Source: Candidatus Poseidoniaceae archaeon
Lineage (GTDB): Archaea > Thermoplasmatota > Poseidoniia > Poseidoniales > Poseidoniaceae
Assembly (NCBI GenBank): GCA_030747695.1
Contig: JASLKG010000010.1
Location: forward strand, 1 to 50,166
DNA: 50,166 nucleotides
Direction: 5' to 3'
Every line of letters starts with the position of its first letter. Within the stretch, counting starts at the first letter, position 1. Shown in pieces: positions 42,706-50,166 of this stretch. The notes under the pieces were generated by a model. The model was not told the origin of the DNA. It searched no databases and saw nothing but the letters and a program-made list of their open reading frames with translations. The translations under genes and the position numbers were made by a program.

Positions 42706-45700
42706 TCATCGTCTTCATCATCTTCTTCAAGCCACTCTGAATCATCTCCTTCACCGATTCGGCGAGATGCAAAGAATAGCAATCCTACACAAACAACACC
42801 AAGCAAACCGATTCCGAAAATTGTCATCATAGATTGAGAGGCAAAGAACCCTTCTGGTTCAGGAATGGGGCCAATATTAACATTCAACGAAACGATGTTG
42901 TCCTCGTTAGACTCGTCAATCTCTTGGCTTGAATCTATTCGTACCACTAGGTCTTGTTCACCTTCCCAATCAGGCATCCATTCGAAGGACACTATCGTCA
43001 TCTCACCGTTTAGTATTGATGCTTGGATCGTTTCAACTTCTTCTATGATGATTCGGCCTTCATGTGGAGTATGAGTCTCCAAAGTAATGTTGAATGCTGT
43101 AGAATCGTGGGCGCCAATGTTGAATATTTCGATACTAACAGTGTTCATCTGGCCAAGGATTGGTGAATAATCCGACATAGTAATTCGTTCAGCACTGAGA
43201 TCCGGCCTAGTCTCGATTACTTCGAGACGAAGCGGCCAAGTCTTAGCAGAACCTTCACCAGTCAAATTATTTCCAGCTAGATCGGCCACCTCGAACCAGC
43301 AATCGAGGTTTTCACTTTGGATGGGTTGTGAACTTAAATTCACAAGATACCGGCTGACATCACCGGGAATGATTATGTTAGCAGTCCCTTCTATTATATC
43401 TCCAAATGATTGAAGGCCATCAATCTGAACACATTGAACCTGAATGCCCTGATCAGGTAGGCCTGAATCGGTTTCTTGGATATCAAATTGTAAAAGTAGC
43501 TCAGTTGAATTAGTGGATACCATCGTTGGCTCGTGACCTACTATCGAAGGTGCTTCATCATCAATCTGCAGACGAACCGGTTCGGGACTTGGATTTGCAG
43601 AACCCATTCCTCCATTGACTTGGATGACTACACGGTACAATCCACTACCAAGGGCATCCATCGTACCTTCAAACCTGCCATCGGCATCTGTCACAACTAA
43701 AAGAGGTAAATCGAGAGGTGCTTCTAGCATAACTGAATATGAACCCAAAGCCGGTGCTAGATCTGCAGCGACATAACGTACTCTACCTTCTACTACCAGT
43801 CTCTGGCCGAGTGTAACATAATCATCATACACAAGTAAACGAGATTCAGTACCGGAGGTACTAATCGAAGACTCGACAAGTATGACATCGGCATTAAAGT
43901 GCCAGACTAGTCCAGTGTCAGTGATATGTTCACCCGAAGAATCACTTATTTTGAGTGTAACCTCCATCTGATTTGCCGACATGTCATCAAATAGTGGAGA
44001 TGCAGAAAATGAGAGATTGAGATTAATTTCATCTCCGTTTTCTTCGAATGTGAACCCTGAGACCTCGAGTAATGAATTGCTAGAAACAAATGTTCCATCC
44101 TTGACGTAGGTTAGTGTATTGCCTACGTCAAGATCAATGATGATAACTTCGATATCATTTAAGCCGTTTACATCTCTAATACTGATGTTTAGCCAACCGG
44201 GGTGCGCAGGAGTAAGGGTGTCACCACCTGGTAAATCCATCTTGACCGATATAACCTCTGTAGGAGAAGGAACTAGTGATATGTAATTAATCACATCTGC
44301 CTCAAATCCAGGGCCACTCAAGATTGCATTACCAGTCTTGTCAAATCCCTCAATGAACAGAGAGACATGTTGACCGTGCGAATTGTATGTGTCATCATAC
44401 CGAGCGTGGAAAAAGTCACTCTCCCCCTCTCTAAGAAGTGGTCTCTGGGAATATTCCTCTAGTTGTGGAATGCCATCGCCATCATCGTGCAGAGCTTCAA
44501 CCCACCATTTCAGGCGTAGACTGCCAAGGTCAAGCCCATCGCCATCTACACCGTCGGTGATAGTTACATTGAACAATTGCTGTGCTGAAGGTATGATTCT
44601 TTCACCAAGTGGTGCATTTGCTTGGTAACCAGGTTTTGTCGCATCGATGTTGAAAGTGAGTGATGCAAGGCCTATCTCAGTTGAATCAAATGGGCCAGAG
44701 AGATGGGCTCCAATAGTAAATCCATCATAGTGATTAGCCTGTGGAGCAAATACCTCGATTGAGTAAGCACCATTGGAATCAACAGTTGTATTTGCACTGA
44801 TGCCGTCTAATTCTATGAGGACATCACCAGGGAGTGGATGAGTGGTTTGATTGAGAAATCTTACAGCACCTCCGACGCGTAGCAAATCACCTCCCGCTAC
44901 CCATTCATCTGTATCGATTTGTGTACTGCCTTCGGTAGGATCGGTCATATCCCAGACTGTGAAGCTAGTAATCTCCATTCTGCGTTCATGATCTGTGGTC
45001 TGGCTTGAGTATCTACTTGTATGAAGAGAATCAATTGTCCACGCCTGAGCCTGCCAAACAATATTCTGTCCAGGCAACCATGCCCAATTGACTGTGAGGT
45101 CCCAAGACATAACACCGCTTTGATTGTTCAATACCGTCCATGAACCACTGATATTGTTAACAAATCCTGCAGGATCGTTGACCCATGTAGTATCATTTTC
45201 AAAAGAATGGAAAAGCATTGGTTGACTGGCACTGTTTTGGAGTTGAGGGATGAGGGCGAGCCATGATAAATTAGATAGGCCCTGATATGAAGTTACATCG
45301 ATACTAAAGGTCCGAGATTGGCCATCGGGTACGATGGCCTCTCCGGGCAGTGTAATTGCTGTGATAGAAGGAGGTCGGTCTCCCTGCCCCAACCATAGGT
45401 TGAGCAATTCTACCTTTCCAGCACTGCCTGTACTGACATTAATGGTTATACTGACATTACCAGAGGCATCTGGCGTAAGATTTGAAGCATGTTGATTTAA
45501 TTCACCAAGTAGGTCTGAATGAGGCGAGACTCCCACTGCTGCAGTCCAGTCATATTTGATATCAATCTCATCGAGAACCAAGGTAGCATTAGCACTCACT
45601 TGAAGTGGAATATCTACGAATTCATTACCCCATGCATCGGTGAAACTTGGAATGGCATTACCTAGGTATGAATTAAGAGAGGCAGAAAAGTCAGGGACTG

Positions 45701-46910
45701 TGGATGCATTGCTGAGATTTCCGCTATGATTCCACTCCCAATTACCATCTGCGCCAACATCGAGGGCGGCCGTCACATCATCACTACCCTCGAAAACAAC
45801 AATCAATTTCGGGCCATGGGTGGCGTTATCCCTTGATGTGATGGTCAATCTCGAACCATCTGGTTTGTTGGTATTTTCATCACCAATGAGAATAATTCCA
45901 TGATTGGTTACATTGCCGTTAACCCAATCTTGTACTAGATCTGTCAAATTTTGACTGTTAAATTCGAGCCAGTTATACTCTAGGTTGGCAGGGCTATCCG
46001 TTACACTTGCAACAGCAGCATCGCGGTCTGCCGTACCAGAGGCGCCTGAGTTCGCCCAAGAATAATCGTTGCCAGTGAGGTTGTCAATCGCATTATTCCA
46101 AGTGACACCTGCTGCTTGTGAGACCACAGCATTACTCTCAAGACCTTCCTCCCAATGTTTCAGCAAAGGATGAACCGAGTAGGTATGTTGAGCGCTTACA
46201 GGAGTCGTAGTCGAAGCTTGATTTACCGCATCTTGCACGTAGAATGATAAATTAGCATCTAGGACTGTAGCTCCAGGCAATAGGCCCAGGTCGAACCAGT
46301 ATACTCCTCGATATATATGCCAATTCGCCCACTCAGTTTTACCAACATGAGTGGCGCTAGAATTGCCGTAATTACAATCTGCGTGAGTCGAGTTTCCATA
46401 GGTCGGGTTTGGTTTGTGCAAGTAGGAATCACGAACATCATTACCAGAGATTGTTAGTTCGCTCAATGTTGAAAACTGCATGGATGCAGAGGTTATTGTC
46501 GCATTTATTGGTAAACGAATGTGATAACTCGAATTATTACCAGTGGACATGTTAAGTCCAGCTCGGTTATATCCGTTTGAAAGCTCATCCAAGTGGCCAT
46601 ATGTGCCATTTCCCGGTCCTCCCCAAAACCAATCTAAATCACCGTCATCTCCAATGTCTATCCCGATGGATTCTGGGCTTTCTCCACTTGAATTGTCAAG
46701 CCCTCTGATATCGAGTGCTGCAGTTGTGATTACTGAACTGGCCCCTATGCTGATATTGGTGCTAGAATCATGCCCAGCTCCAGTGAAATCTAGCATGATC
46801 GAGGTAGGCGACCCTGAATTGCCGAAATGAGTAGTTGAGCCTGCATTAACCTGAAACGCCGGAAATGAGCCCAGCAATAACAGAGAAAGTAGCATTGCAC
46901 GACCCTTCAT
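42690..46910 (-). CDS. Giant secreted surface protein with C-terminal membrane anchor
   Basis: 1406 residues from ATG 46910 (ATG 46928 adds six). Signal peptide MKGRAMLLSLLLLGSFPAFQVNA. Residues about 140-360 hold a DNRLRE-like beta domain (YRGVYWFDLGLLPGATVLDANLSFYV; LVQDWVNGNVTNHGIILIG), found in carbohydrate- or surface-associated proteins. Then come several Ig-like/carboxypeptidase-regulatory-like modules (DVLIELDGISANTTVDSNGAY) and a CARDB-like domain (YSPILGQMNTVSIEIFNIG) at about 1240-1340. A membrane helix (MMTIFGIGLLGVVCVGLLFF) and an acidic cytoplasmic tail follow. No catalytic domain seen. Divergent from a CPBP protease across 77 bases. Confidence 0.85.
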   Translation of the reverse strand: MKGRAMLLSLLLLGSFPAFQVNAGSTTHFGNSGSPTSIMLDFTGAGHDSSTNISIGASSVITTAALDIRGLDNSSGESPESIGIDIGDDGDLDWFWGGPGNGTYGHLDELSNGYNRAGLNMSTGNNSSYHIRLPINATITSASMQFSTLSELTISGNDVRDSYLHKPNPTYGNSTHADCNYGNSSATHVGKTEWANWHIYRGVYWFDLGLLPGATVLDANLSFYVQDAVNQASTTTPVSAQHTYSVHPLLKHWEEGLESNAVVSQAAGVTWNNAIDNLTGNDYSWANSGASGTADRDAAVASVTDSPANLEYNWLEFNSQNLTDLVQDWVNGNVTNHGIILIGDENTNKPDGSRLTITSRDNATHGPKLIVVFEGSDDVTAALDVGADGNWEWNHSGNLSNASTVPDFSASLNSYLGNAIPSFTDAWGNEFVDIPLQVSANATLVLDEIDIKYDWTAAVGVSPHSDLLGELNQHASNLTPDASGNVSITINVSTGSAGKVELLNLWLGQGDRPPSITAITLPGEAIVPDGQSRTFSIDVTSYQGLSNLSWLALIPQLQNSASQPMLFHSFENDTTWVNDPAGFVNNISGSWTVLNNQSGVMSWDLTVNWAWLPGQNIVWQAQAWTIDSLHTSRYSSQTTDHERRMEITSFTVWDMTDPTEGSTQIDTDEWVAGGDLLRVGGAVRFLNQTTHPLPGDVLIELDGISANTTVDSNGAYSIEVFAPQANHYDGFTIGAHLSGPFDSTEIGLASLTFNIDATKPGYQANAPLGERIIPSAQQLFNVTITDGVDGDGLDLGSLRLKWWVEALHDDGDGIPQLEEYSQRPLLREGESDFFHARYDDTYNSHGQHVSLFIEGFDKTGNAILSGPGFEADVINYISLVPSPTEVISVKMDLPGGDTLTPAHPGWLNISIRDVNGLNDIEVIIIDLDVGNTLTYVKDGTFVSSNSLLEVSGFTFEENGDEINLNLSFSASPLFDDMSANQMEVTLKISDSSGEHITDTGLVWHFNADVILVESSISTSGTESRLLVYDDYVTLGQRLVVEGRVRYVAADLAPALGSYSVMLEAPLDLPLLVVTDADGRFEGTMDALGSGLYRVVIQVNGGMGSANPSPEPVRLQIDDEAPSIVGHEPTMVSTNSTELLLQFDIQETDSGLPDQGIQVQCVQIDGLQSFGDIIEGTANIIIPGDVSRYLVNLSSQPIQSENLDCWFEVADLAGNNLTGEGSAKTWPLRLEVIETRPDLSAERITMSDYSPILGQMNTVSIEIFNIGAHDSTAFNITLETHTPHEGRIIIEEVETIQASILNGEMTIVSFEWMPDWEGEQDLVVRIDSSQEIDESNEDNIVSLNVNIGPIPEPEGFFASQSMMTIFGIGLLGVVCVGLLFFASRRIGEGDDSEWLEEDDEDDEESEY

Positions 46911-46987
46911 GGCTCGATACAAATGCATCTCATCAAAGACATTTGCGGTTCAACAAGTTCTATTTCCAAGCACAAATACCGACATGC

Positions 46988-47866
46988 ATGGCCAACACTC
47001 ACAAGGGACGGTACATCGCTGAATTGCTGGGATTGTGGACATTCATCATAGGATGTTGGGTGGTTTATCGTTTGGTTTCACTACCCTATCTCGAACCGTT
47101 TGGGAGTATGAAATTTTATCTTGCACAAGTCATTTTTCAGCCGATAATTTTACTTTCACCAATCTTTCTGTACTGGAAGTTTGTACGAAAGGAAACTGCA
47201 ACCCCGGTTCGGTTTTTTCCCGATTATTCTTCTAAGAATTCATTCGTATTCAGGGCCTTAGTGTTTGGAATCATATTGATAATGGCTGAATTGATCTTGC
47301 ATTTCATTCGATCCTACGCGATATTTAATACGGGACTTTTTGGTGATACTGAGCTCGAATTTGAATTCGGCTTTCTTGACACAGAATCATGGTCACATTA
47401 TCTGGTCATGGCCTTGACAAATCTGTTAATTGTAGCGATTGTCGAAGAGTTCGTTTTTCGAGGTTTCTTCCAAAACCAATTTGAGAAAGTATTGCCAAAA
47501 TGGCAATCGCTTGCTTTGGCATCAATCCTATTTGGATTGATGCACCTCCCAATCGCCATTATTGTCTATGAAATGGAAGGTTTGTGGCTAGTATACAGTT
47601 TAATTGAATGGATTGGGGCGGGGATGATTTTCGGCTATGCATATCAAATTTCTAGAAATATTTGGGTGTGTATTTTCTGGCATGGCTTGCACAATGTGTT
47701 AGTGGGTACATTCACTTGGCGTTTTGTAGAATTTGAGAAAGTACCTTCTGAGATGGTTACGTTCTCAGTCGCGACTCTGGGCATAATTGTTTACTTTACC
47801 ACGACGATGTTGCTGCTCTACATCTCAAGAAACAAATTCAAAAGCATCGAACTTTACAACATCTAG
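46988..47866 (+). CDS. CPBP-family intramembrane metalloprotease
   Basis: 292 residues from ATG 46988; the longer frame (46865) overlaps the divergent surface gene and has no signal. Seven or eight hydrophobic segments. The family motifs are in order: AIVEEFVFRGFFQ (the E-E-x-x-x-R motif), LFGLMHLP (His) and FWHGLHN (His-x-x-x-x Asn/His). These make the glutamate/histidine site of CAAX-processing and bacteriocin-type proteases. Substrate unknown; processing of exported proteins or peptides is plausible from its place beside a giant surface protein, but that is inference. Confidence 0.87.
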   Translation: MANTHKGRYIAELLGLWTFIIGCWVVYRLVSLPYLEPFGSMKFYLAQVIFQPIILLSPIFLYWKFVRKETATPVRFFPDYSSKNSFVFRALVFGIILIMAELILHFIRSYAIFNTGLFGDTELEFEFGFLDTESWSHYLVMALTNLLIVAIVEEFVFRGFFQNQFEKVLPKWQSLALASILFGLMHLPIAIIVYEMEGLWLVYSLIEWIGAGMIFGYAYQISRNIWVCIFWHGLHNVLVGTFTWRFVEFEKVPSEMVTFSVATLGIIVYFTTTMLLLYISRNKFKSIELYNI

Positions 47867-47912
47867 TCAAACAGCTGAGGGTGTCACCATATAATCATGC
47901 AATCGTAATCTT

Positions 47913-48296
47913 TCAAAATTCAAGGTCATGCCCCTCAAGCCAATGTTTTCGGCAATAATCTCTTCCACCACTTTTTCCTTTCTGACAACCTTCAAATATG
48001 CAAATATGTGATAGTTTTCCATTATTTGGAGATAATTCAATAATCTCATTCTTGGGCATAGATATTGGCGCTTCAGTTTCTTTTTCTACGCTTTTGAGAT
48101 CATCTTCAATTTGAGCAAATTTCTCTGGACTCTGCACTTTGAGAAATTCCACATAACCTTCAGTATTATCAAACTCAATTGGTATAGGTATTATCTCCTC
48201 GCATTCTTGACATTGATATTGTGATCCAGTCATGAATCCCATATATGGATAAACTTGAAAGCCAAAGCAATTTGAACAGATTCTAAAAGATGGCAT
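47913..48296 (-). CDS. Small two-site zinc-ribbon protein
   Basis: 127 residues from ATG 48296; the upstream extension overlaps the SnoaL-like gene. N-terminal FRICSNCFGFQVYP ... QYQCQECEEIIPIP is a zinc ribbon with two Cys-x-x-Cys knuckles. A charged helical middle follows. The C terminus has a second Cys/His site: CIFEGCQKGKSGGRDYCRKHWLEG. Not recognised as a named family; probably a metal-stabilised protein-interaction module. It follows the SnoaL-like gene by 31 bases on the same strand. Confidence 0.65.
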   Translation of the reverse strand: MPSFRICSNCFGFQVYPYMGFMTGSQYQCQECEEIIPIPIEFDNTEGYVEFLKVQSPEKFAQIEDDLKSVEKETEAPISMPKNEIIELSPNNGKLSHICIFEGCQKGKSGGRDYCRKHWLEGHDLEF

Positions 48297-48327
48297 TCCT
48301 GTTACCCCCTCGAAAATGCTTGTGAAA

Positions 48328-48675
48328 TCATTCGCTTCCAACGAGTTTGTAATCGTCAGAGAGTGGTGTTGCACCTGTTTCCATCGAGATGATTTTACCA
48401 TCCTTGAATTGGAGGAATGACAACACGGCTTCAGAGGTTGAACCGTTGGCAAAGTGAACTATTGAATGGGCGACACCTACTTCGTTATTTTCGAAGAGAA
48501 TCCTACTGTGTTCCGAGGTTGGTGCGTTGTTACCAGCGAAAGCTAAAACATCAGACTTGCCCATAGTGATACCACCTACATGAGGATTGAACACAAATTC
48601 ATCGTGGAGGATTTCTGCGAGATCTTGTACGTTTCCAGTATCCCAGGCTTCGTTGTATGCTGCTATGATTGACAT
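48328..48675 (-). CDS. SnoaL/NTF2-like protein
   Basis: 115 residues with the alpha+beta cone pattern: an N-terminal helix IIAAYNEAWDTGNVQDLAEILHDEFVFNPHVGG, then beta strands (SRILFENNEVGVAHSIVHF; SEAVLSFLQFKDGKIISMETGATPL). The Trp/Asp-Thr-Gly-Asn start and Asp-Gly-Lys-Ile end are typical of SnoaL-like proteins, which include small isomerases, hydrolases and ligand binders. Function unspecified. First of a two-gene unit with the zinc-ribbon protein. The 127 bases to the next gene hold no recognisable element. Confidence 0.7.
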   Translation of the reverse strand: MSIIAAYNEAWDTGNVQDLAEILHDEFVFNPHVGGITMGKSDVLAFAGNNAPTSEHSRILFENNEVGVAHSIVHFANGSTSEAVLSFLQFKDGKIISMETGATPLSDDYKLVGSE

Positions 48676-48802
48676 GGTTTTGGGAATATAGGTTGCCGTT
48701 TAAACTCACCGTAGAGGCCCTTAGTATGGAAACCTGTGCACAAAAGGGTCCAAGAAACAATATTCACCGAAAAGAAGTCTATCTCTGAAGAAGAGTAGAG
48801 TT

Positions 48803-49972
48803 TCAATAATTTTCATTCTTTCGCCACAATATGGCACTAAGCAAAATCGTCATGATTGTGCTGACAAACGATAGAGCTGGGATTTCATTCCCTTCAGTAA
48901 AATCCAGATTAGTATCTCCAGTTGGTTCAGTTTGTTCAATACCCCAACATGGCATTGCAGACTTTTCCTGGAGGTAACCTCCACTTCCGGTAGGAGTAAT
49001 ATCTCTCCAAACGTTACCGCTACCCAATATAATCTCGTGTTCATGATTAGGATGGTATGTTCTAATGCTAGAATATTGTTTGTTATCCATCTCAGCATAT
49101 CCATTCCACCAGAAATATATTGAATATTGATCTAATTCAAATGTTGAGTGAGATTCAATTATTCTAGTCATATTCCATTCAAATAATATCTTGAAGGAGA
49201 CTGTGTTACCAGTTTCATATCTTATCTGCGGGTCTAACGAGATTTTGCTACCATCTGAATTAAGTAACCAAGCTTCATGTTCTTCTCCCATCCAAGGTTC
49301 AACTGAGAAATAACCATCATGATTAGCCTGTATTGTGAATTCAAACACGCTCCAAAAGATTCCTTGTGGACAATCAGGATAATTTCCTGGCATATCTTTC
49401 TGCTCATCGGCTGTATAAGACCAATCGTCATTCTTCCATCCATCTCTCCATTGATGTGTATCTACTAGTTCTCGTGAGTAAAAGTAGTATGGGTGTATAA
49501 CAACAGTTTCAGTAGTAGATTCTTCTTCACAACTAGAGCAATCAGTCATTGCATTTTGTCCAGCTCCATATTTTTTGACGATCACAGCAACATCTATTTC
49601 ATAATCACCTATTTTTTGTAAGTGAGGACTCGATATTTCTAGCAATATAGTCAAATTACCATTCGCATCAATTTGCTGGGTTTCATCAATGCTATCGCCA
49701 TTTTCATCAGTTATTTCAACTTGCCATTGCCAAGTCCATGACATCTCAATCTCTACAACATAATTGTTAGGATTTTCAATTTCACACACTATTGGTGTGT
49801 GATATCCCATTCCAACTCCATATGTGTATTCAAATGGATATGAAGTACCCTCGTAACTGCAGTCTAATTCTATCTCAGGTTCATTGCCTTGGGCTTGAGC
49901 AGGAACGCTGAAGAAAAGTGCAGGCAATTGAATCATAATTGCAATCAGCAACAGATTGGCCCGCATGAACAT
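48803..49972 (-). CDS. Secreted protein with C-terminal membrane/sorting tail, unknown
   Basis: 389 residues from ATG 49972 (GTG 49981 and ATG 49966 possible). Signal peptide with core NLLLIAIMIQLPALFFSV ending in Ala-Gln-Ala-Gln. The mature part is beta-rich with Cys pairs (LDCSYEGTSYPF ... IVCEIENP, and DCSSCEEE) and aromatic motifs such as MSWTWQWQVEI. The end is EIPALSFVSTIMTILLSAILWRK, a Pro-led hydrophobic tail with basic end, resembling that of the 28565-30460 protein. No enzyme motif seen. It is the last gene before the truncated one, on the opposite strand. Confidence 0.72.
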   Translation of the reverse strand: MFMRANLLLIAIMIQLPALFFSVPAQAQGNEPEIELDCSYEGTSYPFEYTYGVGMGYHTPIVCEIENPNNYVVEIEMSWTWQWQVEITDENGDSIDETQQIDANGNLTILLEISSPHLQKIGDYEIDVAVIVKKYGAGQNAMTDCSSCEEESTTETVVIHPYYFYSRELVDTHQWRDGWKNDDWSYTADEQKDMPGNYPDCPQGIFWSVFEFTIQANHDGYFSVEPWMGEEHEAWLLNSDGSKISLDPQIRYETGNTVSFKILFEWNMTRIIESHSTFELDQYSIYFWWNGYAEMDNKQYSSIRTYHPNHEHEIILGSGNVWRDITPTGSGGYLQEKSAMPCWGIEQTEPTGDTNLDFTEGNEIPALSFVSTIMTILLSAILWRKNENY

Positions 49973-50023
49973 CCGAGTCACTGATTAACCATAATCTTGT
50001 TTCCGACATTTAAGGTGAGTTCA

Positions 50024-50166
50024 ATGGGTAGCCTTGAAACACATGCCCTCCTCGCATTGATGGGGCGAGATATGTCACAAGGTCAACTTCCAGAAATTCG
50101 GGGTTCTGATTGGCGTGCTTCGGAACCATTGGTCTTCTCCAATCCATTACCTGCTGATGCCGCCCG
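50024..50166 (+). CDS. N-terminal fragment of an unidentified protein (3' end outside window)
   Basis: The frame starts at ATG 50024 (in-frame GTG 50015 also possible) and is still open at the window end. The 47 visible residues begin Met-Gly-Ser-Leu-Glu-Thr-His-Ala-Leu-Leu-Ala-Leu and continue through a polar Gly-Arg-Asp-Met stretch. Too short to identify. Divergent from the secreted protein gene across about 50 bases. Confidence 0.55.
   Translation, partial: MGSLETHALLALMGRDMSQGQLPEIRGSDWRASEPLVFSNPLPADAA

Noticed and set aside
46865-46987. N-terminal extension of the CPBP protease
   Set aside because: It overlaps the start and signal peptide of the divergent surface gene and has no membrane or family character.

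Overview
The window reads as one contiguous, gene-dense, AT-rich archaeal chromosome segment, most like a marine planktonic euryarchaeon of the Marine Group II (Poseidoniales) type. The assignment is an inference from gene content: an archaeal-type FAD synthetase (RibL), archaeal-type adenosylhomocysteinase, a 2-oxoacid:ferredoxin oxidoreductase, a Gar1-like RNA-binding protein and an archaeal-pattern tRNA-Gln sit beside bacterial-looking genes (GpsA, trimeric-type riboflavin synthase, aconitase AcnA) and very large secreted or membrane-anchored proteins. I see no phage, insertion sequence, integrase or CRISPR array. No gap between genes exceeds about 150 bases, and convergent genes often share or abut stop codons.

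Layout. 1-7.3 kb: the end of a GIY-YIG-like gene, a lipoprotein subtilase, and a divergent alpha-glucan pair (compact MalQ and a giant surface GH57 enzyme). 7.3-9.9 kb: a scramblase/LURP-one-like gene divergent from a PLC-like lipoprotein, a tandem ACT protein and a DUF2237 protein. 9.9-14.1 kb: an unknown multipass membrane protein, tRNA-Gln and korAB. 14.2-25.4 kb: a membrane-anchored cyclophilin, aconitase, an unknown protein and a 2171-residue FG-GAP surface protein. 25.4-30.5 kb: adenosylhomocysteinase, then an opposite-strand run of surface protein, Gar1-like/zinc-finger protein and TPR membrane protein. 30.5-35.9 kb: an ABC-2 exporter pair, an unknown membrane protein, a gpsA/wHTH/DCC cluster and an endonuclease IV-like protein with a charged tail. 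36-38.2 kb: a riboflavin/FAD operon (ribB-ribL-riboflavin synthase-ribH). 38.1-42.7 kb: a His/Asp-rich membrane protein, thioredoxin reductase, an E1-like/rhodanese protein, a response regulator and a TVP38-type membrane protein. 42.7-50.2 kb: a 1.4-kilo-residue surface protein, a CPBP protease, a zinc-ribbon/SnoaL pair, another secreted protein and a truncated gene.

How it fits together. The surface and secreted proteins (subtilase, GH57, FG-GAP giant, PLC-like lipoprotein) suggest a heterotroph degrading polymers outside the cell. MalQ, KorAB and aconitase process the resulting carbon. RibBL/RS/RibH, TrxB and the E1/rhodanese protein serve flavin, redox and sulfur-carrier needs.

The least expected signal is non-coding. 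Many genes have a short, perfect or near-perfect inverted repeat within about 0-25 bases of the start codon, often with a 3-5 base loop beginning TA on the coding strand. In acnA, and possibly the subtilase and trxB, the start codon itself lies inside the hairpin.
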